Translations under genes and position numbers: made by a program
Shown: in pieces, positions 15,429 through 23,278 of the stretch
Layout of the letters: every line of letters starts with the position of its first letter
Numbering within the stretch: the stretch's first letter is position 1
Origin: an uncultured Selenomonadales bacterium
Lineage (GTDB): Bacteria; Bacillota; Negativicutes; Acidaminococcales; Acidaminococcaceae
Direction of reading: 5' to 3'
Assembly (NCBI GenBank): GCA_900315925.1
Contig: ONAV01000022.1
Location: forward strand, 1-52,348
Length of the DNA: 52,348 bases
Notes under the pieces: model-generated
Database searches by the model: none
Seen by the model: only the letters and a program-made list of their open reading frames with translations
Told to the model about the DNA's origin: nothing

Positions 15429-16606
15429 AAAAGACGGTAAAAAATTCTACGTATGGACAAGGTGCAATCGGTTATGAAAAAGTCGGTAAATATGAGTATT
15501 GGACATTGCAGTATTATGATAATTCCGGGAAGAAATTAAAAAAGCGTTTTCCATACACCAAACAAGGTGAGGAAAACGCTAAAAAGTTTCAGAAGGAAGT
15601 CAGCCGGAAGAAATCAGACGGCGTGCTGGTTTCTTGCAAGCACACAGTAGCATCATGGTGTGAAGAATACATACAGACCTATAAAATCAATTCGCTGCGT
15701 GACAGCTCCCTGGCCATCCTGCTATCCACCTTCAACAAAATTGAAGTAAGCCCTATCGCAGATATACCGCTGGACAAGGTGAACGGAGCCATGGTGCAGA
15801 ATTTTTATAACATGCTCTCCGAAACCTGGACTGACAAAAACGGCAAGGCCCATGAGCCGATTGCATCCAGCAGCATCGGCAAAGTGCATAAGCTGCTGGC
15901 GGCAGCGTTCAAAAAAGCACTGCAACTGCGAATGATAGCCTTTAATCCCATGGACGTGGTGGAGCCTCCGAAAGTGAAGTATGCAGAAAAAGGAATATTC
16001 ACAGAAGAGGAAATTCAGAAGATTTTTGAGGCTGTAGACATGATTGCAGCCAAAAAATGCAACACCCGGCAGACGCATGATTACAGTCTGTTGTTCACCA
16101 TGCTGCTGCAGTGCGGAATGCGTGTAGGTGAATTGCTGGCCCTCCAATGGCAGGATATTGATTTTGGTAAGCGTGAGATCCATATCCACAGTACGAAGGT
16201 ACGCTGCAGGCAGGAGTTCAACGATACCAAGACCAAAGCCGGCAACCGGTACATCCCTATTATCAGTGACAATCTGCTGGCCAGCCTGAAAGAATACCGG
16301 ATCAGGAAGAACATCATCCGGACGACCGGATACATCTTTGAGGACTCCCACGGCGGCGCCATGGAATACCGTAACATAACCAGGTATTGGACCAACATCC
16401 GCAAACTGACAGGCATTGAAAAGAACGTTCACTGCTTCCGGCACACCTGCGCCACACTTTGGCTTGAAAAAGGAATACCGGTTGCGGAAGTTTCCCGGAT
16501 CTTGGGACACAGCGATCCGACCATCACGTATTCCATGTATACCCACAGCATCCCGGGTTATAACCAGCGAATTATTGAAATGTTCCGGCGGACAAAACAG
16601 GCCTAA
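15425..16606 (+). CDS. int: tyrosine recombinase (site-specific integrase)
   Basis: 393 residues. An N-terminal arm-binding region (YEYWTLQYYDNSGKKLKKRF) is followed by a SAM-like core-binding domain and a catalytic domain with the full set: R233 in CGMRVGELLAL, H336-x-x-R339 in HCFRHT, GH in LGHSDPT, and nucleophile Y372 in MYTH. It is translationally coupled to the repressor and lies about 100 bp from attR, so it is the recombinase that placed the island in tRNA-Pro. Confidence 0.95.
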   Translation: MKKTVKNSTYGQGAIGYEKVGKYEYWTLQYYDNSGKKLKKRFPYTKQGEENAKKFQKEVSRKKSDGVLVSCKHTVASWCEEYIQTYKINSLRDSSLAILLSTFNKIEVSPIADIPLDKVNGAMVQNFYNMLSETWTDKNGKAHEPIASSSIGKVHKLLAAAFKKALQLRMIAFNPMDVVEPPKVKYAEKGIFTEEEIQKIFEAVDMIAAKKCNTRQTHDYSLLFTMLLQCGMRVGELLALQWQDIDFGKREIHIHSTKVRCRQEFNDTKTKAGNRYIPIISDNLLASLKEYRIRKNIIRTTGYIFEDSHGGAMEYRNITRYWTNIRKLTGIEKNVHCFRHTCATLWLEKGIPVAEVSRILGHSDPTITYSMYTHSIPGYNQRIIEMFRRTKQA

Positions 16607-16641
16607 TCCGCTGCCAAAAACCGGCCCAAAAAAGCAAGATA

Positions 16642-16661
16642 TACCCAAAAATGTACCCAAA
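16642..16661. promoter_or_regulatory. candidate integrase arm-type sites, right end
   Basis: Two TACCCAAA boxes (16642-16650 and 16654-16661) inside a 21-bp block identical to 6495-6515. Confidence 0.5.
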
Positions 16662-16709
16662 TAAATACAGAAATGTGTCAACCGTGCGGTTTATAAACAC
16701 TTTTATCAA

Positions 16710-16758
16710 TGCCTTGGGAGCAGGGGGTCGCAGGTTCAAATCCTGCTGCTCCGACCAT
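16710..16758. repeat. attR: 49-bp core repeat
   Basis: Copy of the tRNA-Pro 3' end without the 5' half, so it is not a tRNA gene. It marks the right end of the island. Confidence 0.93.
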
Positions 16759-16824
16759 TTTATTTGTAAGAAAAATCTGATTGCAGAAAAATTGGTTCTG
16801 CACAACCGCACAATGAAACAGCAA

Positions 16825-16862
16825 CAGCCGGATACGTTTTTGTACCCGGCTGCTTTGTTTTA
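16825..16862 (+). terminator. terminator beyond attR
   Basis: CAGCCGG-TAC and GTA-CCGGCTG arms followed by a T-rich run. Probably the original terminator of tRNA-Pro, displaced by the island. Confidence 0.65.
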
Positions 16863-16916
16863 TAGCACAGCTATTCTTTTCCGACATCCTCTCCGCACAG
16901 CGGCATGACAATCAAC

Positions 16917-17327
16917 TTACGCTTTCAGGTCCAGCACTTCTTCCGCAATGCGGGCCGCATTCATGATGCAGTCCGGACAGGGCGTTAATACCTTCCCTGT
17001 ATCCAGGCCTTTCAGTTCTTTGCAAACCAGGGAATGGCACTGCTCCTGGAATTTATTCACGATTTCTTCCGCCAGCTTGTAGGTTTCCAGCTTGCTGTCC
17101 GGTGCTTCCAAATTACCCGTGCTGCGTTTCATGCCAGCCAGTACGCAGGCCCCGCTTAATGCGCCGCAGGTCGCCAGCGTGCCGCCCATGCCTTTCCCCA
17201 GGCCTTCCGTCACTTTAAACATGGTAGCTTCATCCAGACCTACCAGGTCGGCATAGGTGCAGGCCACAGACTGGGCGCAGTTGTACCCTTTGTCGTGGCG
17301 TGCGATGGTCTCTTTTACTCTTGTCAT
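16917..17327 (-). CDS. C_GCAxxG_C_C family protein
   Basis: 136 residues. The family signature is clear: NCAQSV near the N-terminus, ATCGALSGACVLAG in the middle and CPDCI near the C-terminus. The conserved cysteines suggest a redox or metal-linked role, and the N-terminal DKGYNCAQ motif is shared with split-soret/redox-associated proteins of anaerobes. The biochemical function is not established. ATG 17327 has AGGAGGGG upstream; an in-frame ATG at 17342 lies upstream of that site. It stands alone between attR and tRNA-Gly. Confidence 0.85.
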   Translation of the reverse strand: MTRVKETIARHDKGYNCAQSVACTYADLVGLDEATMFKVTEGLGKGMGGTLATCGALSGACVLAGMKRSTGNLEAPDSKLETYKLAEEIVNKFQEQCHSLVCKELKGLDTGKVLTPCPDCIMNAARIAEEVLDLKA

Positions 17328-17404
17328 GATACCCCTCCTCAAATACTTTAATACTATAATTTTGTCCCCTTTTTTGTCCCATAATCAGATTTAGCGCAAA
17401 AAAT

Positions 17405-17433
17405 TTGACAAATCATCATATATCAATTATAAT
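17405..17433 (+). promoter_or_regulatory. promoter for tRNA-Gly
   Basis: Perfect TTGACA (17405-17410), 17-nt spacer, perfect TATAAT (17428-17433). Confidence 0.75.
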
Positions 17434-17523
17434 GTTTTTGTCGCAAAAAAGGACTATTTACAGTCCTGAAGCACTGCGACCGCAAGGTTATGCGATAACT
17501 GAACACAGGTCAAACGTTAAAAC

Positions 17524-17597
17524 GCGGGTGTAGTTTAGTGGTAAAACTCCAGCCTTCCAAGCTGATGTTGTGGGTTCGATTCCCATCGCCCGCTCCA
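17524..17597 (+). tRNA. tRNA-Gly(TCC)
   Basis: Acceptor GCGGGTG pairs with CGCCCGC (one G-T-type position), anticodon loop CTTCCAA with anticodon TCC, T loop TTCGATT, CCA encoded. The outer pair of the anticodon stem is C-A, a small irregularity. Confidence 0.95.
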
Positions 17598-17608
17598 TTT
17601 TTTTGTCT

Positions 17609-17669
17609 AAAAAGACTTTCTGTAACGCAGGATGTAAATCTGGCGATTCCGACGCAGAAGGTCTTTTTT
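17609..17669. terminator. terminator after tRNA-Gly
   Basis: AAAAGAC-TTTCTG (17609-17622) and CAGAA-GGTCTTTTTT (17655-17667) are complementary arms with a T run. The A run on the other side also makes it usable by the leftward glycosyltransferase operon. Confidence 0.6.
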
Positions 17670-17724
17670 ATTTTGCATACAGGCGTTTTCCTTTTAAAAA
17701 TGGGACGGTCCTCTGCCTTCCTTC

Positions 17725-18708
17725 TTATTGTTTCAGAACGCCGCTGTTCTTCTGATTTGCGTCTATAAACTCCTGCACCAAATACCGGGGGCGGCGCTTC
17801 ACTTCCAGATAAATCTTCCCCACATATTCGCCGATGATGCCGATAGCCAGCAGGATCAGTCCGCCCAGCAGCCACAGGGAAATAATCAGACTGGTCCAGC
17901 CCGCGATGGTCTGGCCGGTAAAATGCCGGAACAGCGACCAGAGCAATACCAGCCCGCTGATCACCGAGATACCAAGTCCCAAATTCACAATAAATTTAAT
18001 CGGCTTGGACGACAGAGAGGTAATGCCCTGCCAGGCAAAGGCAAACATTTTTTTCAGGGGATATTTGCTCTCCCCTGCCAGTCGTTCTTTACGCTTATAG
18101 TACACACAGTCATGTTTCAGCCCGATCATGGGAACGATGCCGCGGAGGAACAGGTTGACTTCCTGATATTCCCCGAAAGCCGCCAGCGCCTTTTTGTCCA
18201 TGAGGCGGAAATCCGCATGGTTAAAAATCACTTCGGCCCCCATGTTCTTCATAAAACGGTAGAAACCTTCCGCCGTAAAACGCTTAAACCACGTATCCGA
18301 TTCCCGGTTATCCCGGACGCCGTACACGATATTACAGCCTTCGTCATATTTGTCCACCATGGCGTCTATGGCATCAATGTCGTCCTGCAAATCCGCATCG
18401 ATGCTGATGGCCGCGTCGCAGTAGGGCTGCACCGTCATAAGGCCGGCCAGCACCGCATTCTGATGCCCTTCGTTGTGAGCCAGGCAAATGCCGGAATATA
18501 CCGGATCCTTTTGACAAAGCTCCTGAATCATTTCCCAGGTACGGTCCCGGCTTCCGTCATTCACAAAACAGATTTTACTGTTTTTGCCGATCTTTTTCCG
18601 CGCAATTAAATCTGAAATTTTTCTCTTTAGTTTTTCCGCCGAATCCGGCAACACTTCCTGTTCATTGTAACAGGGGATCACCATATACAGCACAGTTTCT
18701 GAAGACAT
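17725..18708 (-). CDS. family 2 glycosyltransferase, polyprenyl-phosphate sugar transferase type
   Basis: 327 residues. An N-terminal GT-A domain with VIPCYNEQEVLP, FVNDGSRDRTWE and the metal-binding SIDADLQDD is followed by two C-terminal membrane helices (about 230-255 and 268-295). This is the layout of dolichyl/undecaprenyl-phosphate mannose or glucose synthases (DPM1, GtrB, ArnC), which load a sugar onto polyprenyl phosphate at the inner membrane. It follows the GT39 gene by 24 nt on the same strand and probably makes that enzyme's donor. ATG 18708 chosen; a GTG at 18726 is an alternative. Confidence 0.88.
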   Translation of the reverse strand: MSSETVLYMVIPCYNEQEVLPDSAEKLKRKISDLIARKKIGKNSKICFVNDGSRDRTWEMIQELCQKDPVYSGICLAHNEGHQNAVLAGLMTVQPYCDAAISIDADLQDDIDAIDAMVDKYDEGCNIVYGVRDNRESDTWFKRFTAEGFYRFMKNMGAEVIFNHADFRLMDKKALAAFGEYQEVNLFLRGIVPMIGLKHDCVYYKRKERLAGESKYPLKKMFAFAWQGITSLSSKPIKFIVNLGLGISVISGLVLLWSLFRHFTGQTIAGWTSLIISLWLLGGLILLAIGIIGEYVGKIYLEVKRRPRYLVQEFIDANQKNSGVLKQ

Positions 18709-18732
18709 ACTCCGACCTGACCTCACCGTAAA

Positions 18733-20295
18733 CTATCTGCTTCTGTAAATACAGATTCCCGACTTATTTTCCAGCAGCTCCCAGTTTTCGCCGCCCATCT
18801 TCTCTTTCATTTTCTCATACATGTGCTCGCGCATGACGATGTATTTCTGACGCGGATCCTGCTTCACCGCATCCAGGGATTTTTCACTGTTGACGTCCGC
18901 TTCAATGCCCGGGATATCTGTGTAAAGCATAAAGCCCGGGCGCAGGAATCTGTCCACATACAGCACGCGCGACGCATCTTTTTCCGCAGCCATATAGGTC
19001 GCGGCAATGGTCTTCACACTGAAGCGGTCCTGGATCTGCGGCATCAGCACGCCGAACGCCATAACCATCGTCACCAGCCCGGTTACCACATGGAGCCAGG
19101 CAGCGCTTTCCACATTGCAGTATTTTTTCAGCGCCAAAAGATTCAGCGCGCCCAGCACAAGAGTGGCAACTCCCAGAATCATGCCTCCCATGGCAAGTTC
19201 CGGCATCTGGCGTCCGCCGACGATCCAGCCCACGCCCATCAGCAAATACATGACGAAGGTGCCTATCACCCAGCCCGTCTGGCATTTCCCGTTTTCGCAG
19301 GTCATCCGCTCAATGTTCCAGCCGATGATCATGGACAGGGCCGGCAGCAGTACCAGCATGTAGGAAACCTGTTTCGTTTTGGCAATGGAAAAGAAAATGA
19401 ATACAAAAATCCACCAGATCTGCAGGAACAGCAGCCGGGTACTTTCCCTGCCCACGCTTTTCGTAACAGCGTCTTTAATGGATTTCAGCAACACGCCGGT
19501 CCAAGGGAACAGGCCCAGGATAATGACAGGGAGATAAAACCACCAGTGTACCCTGTTGGGATGCAGCGGCGCGGAAAAACGGCTTATGTTATGGAAGCCA
19601 ATGAACTCATAGATAAAATCCATGCCATGATTTTGGTACATAAACACATACCAGGGCATTCCCACTGCCGCCACCAGAATCAGACCGGGAATCACATGCA
19701 TACGAAGCATCCGGCCCAGATCGCGGGTTACCAGCAGATACAGGAACACGATGGCGCCGGGAAAGACAACTCCGATGGGGCCTTTCGTCATCACCGCAAA
19801 GCCGCAGAACAGGTACATCAGCCAGTATTTTTCATGCATAAAGCAAAGCAGCGCGCCTGTCATAAAAAACAGCAGCGTCGTGTCCGTCACCGAAGCCTTG
19901 CCCATATACATGATCATAACCGTGGTGCCCATGACCAGACCGGACCAGAACCCTGCCCTGGCGCTAAACTGCCGGGCAGCGGAAACCGTTGTCATCAGAA
20001 CCGCGCCGATAGCCATCAGGGACGCCGGCAGACGGGCGGCCAGTTCGGAAAAACCGTCGAACAGTTTCAGCGAGCCTACCAGCAGCCAGTAAAAAATCGG
20101 CGGCTTGTCATACCAGTATTCATTGTAAATACGGGGGGAAAGATATTCATTAAAACGGATCATTTCCTTGGCCGTTTCCGCGTATACCGGTTCGTCCGGA
20201 TCCAACAGCGCCACCCCGTCGATACCAAACAAAATATTAAAGCCTACAATAACCAGCAACAGAACGATTGCTTTGACAGGTAATTGATTCATCAT
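18733..20295 (-). CDS. ArnT/PMT-type membrane glycosyltransferase (GT39 family)
   Basis: 520 residues with about 12 membrane helices. The first periplasmic loop has DPDEPVYAETAKEM with the catalytic acidic residue, and YNEYWYDKPPIFYWLL follows, as in ArnT/PMT enzymes that move a sugar from polyprenyl phosphate to lipid A, protein or another acceptor. The acceptor is unknown. The donor-making GT2 is the next gene, so the two form a lipid-linked sugar modification unit. GGAG lies before ATG 20295. Confidence 0.88.
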   Translation of the reverse strand: MMNQLPVKAIVLLLVIVGFNILFGIDGVALLDPDEPVYAETAKEMIRFNEYLSPRIYNEYWYDKPPIFYWLLVGSLKLFDGFSELAARLPASLMAIGAVLMTTVSAARQFSARAGFWSGLVMGTTVMIMYMGKASVTDTTLLFFMTGALLCFMHEKYWLMYLFCGFAVMTKGPIGVVFPGAIVFLYLLVTRDLGRMLRMHVIPGLILVAAVGMPWYVFMYQNHGMDFIYEFIGFHNISRFSAPLHPNRVHWWFYLPVIILGLFPWTGVLLKSIKDAVTKSVGRESTRLLFLQIWWIFVFIFFSIAKTKQVSYMLVLLPALSMIIGWNIERMTCENGKCQTGWVIGTFVMYLLMGVGWIVGGRQMPELAMGGMILGVATLVLGALNLLALKKYCNVESAAWLHVVTGLVTMVMAFGVLMPQIQDRFSVKTIAATYMAAEKDASRVLYVDRFLRPGFMLYTDIPGIEADVNSEKSLDAVKQDPRQKYIVMREHMYEKMKEKMGGENWELLENKSGICIYRSR

Positions 20296-20369
20296 CGCAT
20301 CTCCAACTATTTCCGAACATTATTATAATACGTCAGCATATTTGATTTATTATAACACATAAGGGCGTA

Positions 20370-20397
20370 GAAAACACAGGTTTTCCTATGTTTTCCC
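20370..20397. terminator. hairpin between zinc-ribbon gene and GT39 operon
   Basis: GAAAACA-AGG and CCT-TGTTTTC form an 11-bp stem with one mismatch around TTTT. Probable terminator of the zinc-ribbon gene. A TATAAT on the minus strand (20349-20354) may serve the GT39 operon. Confidence 0.5.
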
Positions 20398-20414
20398 TCC
20401 ATGCATCCGCCTTC

Positions 20415-21218
20415 TTATTTTTTATAGGTGTAAATCATCTTCAGCGCTTCCACTGCATCTGCGCACTTCAGGTAAGGCGGGTACGTTTTCTGCTCACCGG
20501 AAGAACTGCGCAGAGAGTTGTTATAATAATAGTAACCGGCTTTATCTTTTGCCTGCGTTTCTTCTGCAGAAAGGCTGTAATATGTTCCGTATTTAAATAG
20601 AAGGGCATGACTGACAATATGCTCCGGGTCGGAATAGACCGCCAGCCGGAACGCATTTTTCTTTGCTATATCGAATTCAATTTCAACGGTTTCTGCATTT
20701 ACATCCTGCTTACCCAGCGTAATGTCCATGGTTTTGGCTATTTTATAATAGTTGATGTTGGCGGTATCGGAGTTCACTGCTTTATCTATCCGGAAAAAGT
20801 GCAATTTGTGCTTTTGCGCTAACGCTTCTACGTTTTGCGGTGTCATGTCAGGATGCAGTTCTGTAAAAAACCGATGCAAATCTGTTTTCGGTACGATGTC
20901 CCGGGATGGTTCTTTATCGAAAAAGAAAATTAAGGCCAGCCCTATAACAAGGAACAGGGCTACAATCAAAAAGTCACGGGAACCGGATTTCTTTTGTCGT
21001 TCCGAATCACCGGCGGTGCTGACTTCTTCGGATGTACGCTCCGGCAACACAGTCGGAGTTTTCTTGCCGTCCTCTTGATTATCAAGGCCGGCAGACGTTT
21101 CCGTTTCGTCGGAAATATGAAATTCGTTGCCGCAGTATTCACAACGGGCATGATGGTTTTTTACATCGGTTGTCAGCGTAGCGCCGCAGTTTGGGCATTT
21201 AAAATTATATAGTTTCAA
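20415..21218 (-). CDS. zinc-ribbon single-pass membrane protein
   Basis: 267 residues. The N-terminus has a CxxC...CxxC ribbon (C8, C11, C26, C29), followed by a disordered acidic/T-rich linker, one membrane helix (about 85-105, FLIVALFLVIGLALIFFF) and an extracytoplasmic domain of about 160 residues without recognised family. Such zinc-ribbon anchored proteins are common and mostly uncharacterised in Firmicutes. Single gene. A ribosome site (AAGGAGCATCCC) precedes ATG 21218. Confidence 0.75.
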   Translation of the reverse strand: MKLYNFKCPNCGATLTTDVKNHHARCEYCGNEFHISDETETSAGLDNQEDGKKTPTVLPERTSEEVSTAGDSERQKKSGSRDFLIVALFLVIGLALIFFFDKEPSRDIVPKTDLHRFFTELHPDMTPQNVEALAQKHKLHFFRIDKAVNSDTANINYYKIAKTMDITLGKQDVNAETVEIEFDIAKKNAFRLAVYSDPEHIVSHALLFKYGTYYSLSAEETQAKDKAGYYYYNNSLRSSSGEQKTYPPYLKCADAVEALKMIYTYKK

Positions 21219-21346
21219 GGGATGCTCCTTTGTCTTATGTCAATATCAGAATCGAAAAAATAACTATATCTTGTTTTCGCTTTCGATGAAAATATTATAC
21301 CAAAAAAATCAGACCTGGCACAATCGCTGTCTTTTCTTTTTAGGTA

Positions 21347-21375
21347 TTGCAAGTGATATTTTGTTGTGGTATAAT
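21347..21375 (+). promoter_or_regulatory. promoter for tRNA-Arg
   Basis: TTGCAA (21347-21352), 17-nt spacer, perfect TATAAT (21370-21375), about 120 nt before the tRNA. Confidence 0.5.
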
Positions 21376-21495
21376 ACATTGTCAGTTTGAGAAGGATTGC
21401 CACTGGTTTTAATTACTGTAAGCAGTGTCCATGCAGAATAAAATGGTACAGTAACCACCCCGGTAAACGACTGTCACCCTTCGCAAACCCTATAT

Positions 21496-21572
<77 letters not shown>

Positions 21573-21580
21573 GTATTCAT

Positions 21581-21613
21581 GCAGGTTCCCAATTTGGGAA
21601 CCTGCTTTTTTTG
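21581..21613 (+). terminator. terminator after tRNA-Arg
   Basis: GCAGGTTCCC and GGGAACCTGC arms with an AATTT loop, followed by seven T. Confidence 0.9.
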
Positions 21614-21899
21614 TTTGTCTGACACCTTACTGGCACCTTACGTGTATTTCCGATGATTGGTTTCCGCTCTTCAAGATCCACTCATATTCTTTAGTTAAAC
21701 GGGAGCAGCATCTGTCCCAACTTGCTGAATCGAATGTAAGATGATGAAGGGCAGCTAACACATTTATCTTCGGGCGTGGTGTCCCAATTGGAAATTACGT
21801 TAGCCAATCACCTTCATCTAAAAGCCTCTACTCATATATTAAGAATTGGAATTTACTTCACTCAGGATCGCCATATCCACCGCTATTGAAATTTTTTGG
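21614..21899. other. non-coding region with nested inverted repeat
   Basis: No credible gene. Nested arms GATGAAGG/CCTTCATC (21743-21750/21811-21818) and GCTAAC/GTTAGC (21754-21759/21799-21804) could fold as one stem. Being just 3' of a tRNA, it may be scar tissue of an old integration. Confidence 0.35.
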
Positions 21900-23234
21900 T
21901 TAATACTGATACTTTCTACGCAGGCGAACCATGAACAGGCTCCCGGCAACTGCCGCCATCAAATCGCCAATAACAACGGAACACCATATGCCTTCCACGC
22001 CAAACAACACCGGCAGTAAAAGCACAGCCCCAAGTTCAAAGACAAAGGTCCGTAAAAAAGATATCAATGCCGATACCTTTCCGTCGTTCAGAGCTGTAAA
22101 AAAGGCTGAGCTGAAAATAGCCATTCCTGAAAAGAAGTATGAAAAAGAGATGATCCTGAATGCGTGTACGGAAATTGGCACCAGTTGCATGGCATCCTGC
22201 AGAAATAAGATGGAAAACGGATAAGCAAGCGCTTCCGAAAGACAAAACATCGCAACGGATGTAATTCCGATAACCACAAGGCTCCTTTTTCGCAGGTTCT
22301 TAAGTTCACCATGATTCTGTGCGCCGTAATGATAGCTGAACACCGGCCCGACCCCATTAGAATACCCCACAAAAATGGCTGAAAAAATCAGGCTGACATA
22401 CATCAGTTGGCCATAGATTACGACTCCGTCTTCACCCGCATACTTAAGCAGCTGCATATTATAGATAAGCCCTACCATAGACGCAGCGGCTTCCGCCATG
22501 AATTCCGAGGATCCGTTCGTACAGGATTTAATGATCGACCTTGCATCCCATACGGGCTTCACCAGCTTAAGGAGGCTGGTATTCTTCCGGCTGAAATAAA
22601 TAAGCGGGAACACGCCTCCCACTATCTGGGCCAACGCCGAGGCTGCCGCAGCGCCTGCGATCCCCCACTGAAAGCCGATAATAAAAAGCGCATCCAATAT
22701 CATATTACACACTCCTGAGAATACCGTGACCAAAAGCCCCAACCGCGGTTTTTCAGCAGTGACAAAGAAAAGCTGGAACGCATACGACAATATCCATGCA
22801 GGCAGAGCCAGAATAAAGATCCGTCCGTACAGCACGCTGTTTTCAAGAAGACTTCCTTCTGCGCCAAGCCAGGACGTAATCTGGGGCATAAAGATAAATC
22901 CCGGCGCCATCATCAAAAAGCCCAAGCCGGAAGATACCAGTACAATCAGTGAAAACAGTCTGTTTGCCCGTTCCTGATTTTTTTCCCCCATCGTCTTTGC
23001 GATCAATGCGCTTCCGCCCACACCGAACATATAGCCGATCTCTCCCATGATATTAAGTACGGGCAGGATCAGGTTGACAGCCGCAAATTCCGTCTTTCCC
23101 ACAAAATTAGCGACAAAAAATCCATCCACGACAATGTACAGGGAGAGAAATATATGCATCACAATGGATGGCAGTGTAAACCGCAGCAATTTCCCGTATG
23201 TAAAATTGTCTGAAATACGAATCTTTGATTTCAT
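21900..23234 (-). CDS. MATE family multidrug/cation antiporter
   Basis: 444 residues with 12 hydrophobic helices. The N-terminus GKLLRFTLPSIVMHIFLSLY followed by FVANFVG is typical of the MepA/DinF branch of MATE transporters, which export drugs or metabolites in exchange for Na+ or H+. It lies 44 nt after the amidohydrolase gene on the same strand, so the two may be co-transcribed. ATG 23234 has only a distant ribosome site (GGTAGG), which hints at coupling or weak expression. Confidence 0.9.
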   Translation of the reverse strand: MKSKIRISDNFTYGKLLRFTLPSIVMHIFLSLYIVVDGFFVANFVGKTEFAAVNLILPVLNIMGEIGYMFGVGGSALIAKTMGEKNQERANRLFSLIVLVSSGLGFLMMAPGFIFMPQITSWLGAEGSLLENSVLYGRIFILALPAWILSYAFQLFFVTAEKPRLGLLVTVFSGVCNMILDALFIIGFQWGIAGAAAASALAQIVGGVFPLIYFSRKNTSLLKLVKPVWDARSIIKSCTNGSSEFMAEAAASMVGLIYNMQLLKYAGEDGVVIYGQLMYVSLIFSAIFVGYSNGVGPVFSYHYGAQNHGELKNLRKRSLVVIGITSVAMFCLSEALAYPFSILFLQDAMQLVPISVHAFRIISFSYFFSGMAIFSSAFFTALNDGKVSALISFLRTFVFELGAVLLLPVLFGVEGIWCSVVIGDLMAAVAGSLFMVRLRRKYQY

Positions 23235-23278
23235 GTTTTTATTGAAATAATGGATGCCTACCGGACATAATCAAAGAA

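Larger units (their letters stand above)
6330..16758. mobile_element. phage-satellite-like (PICI-like) integrative element in tRNA-Pro
   Basis: A 10.4-kb island bounded by 49-bp perfect direct repeats (6330-6378 and 16710-16758) that duplicate the tRNA-Pro 3' end. A tyrosine integrase sits next to the right end. A CI-like gene and int run rightward from 14553. A long leftward operon begins with a Cro-like and an excisionase-like gene and continues through an initiator, primase-helicase, VRR-NUC nuclease and RinA/ArpU-like activator to terS-like genes. There is no large terminase, portal, capsid, tail or lysis gene. This order (int, repressor, divergent xis, pri-rep, terS) matches phage-inducible chromosomal islands. 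Mobility and helper dependence are inferred, not shown. Confidence 0.8.

Noticed and set aside
16710-16758. Second tRNA-Pro
   Set aside because: Only the 3' half is present; it is attR and lacks the acceptor 5' strand and D arm.
17510-17875. Minus-strand ORF across tRNA-Gly ending in GDGNRTHNISLEG
   Set aside because: Antisense of tRNA-Gly plus the end of the glycosyltransferase gene; no ribosome site and no family.
18823-20283. Long plus-strand ORF of 486 codons
   Set aside because: It is the exact shadow of the GT39 gene, His/Gln-rich without hydrophobic or domain pattern.
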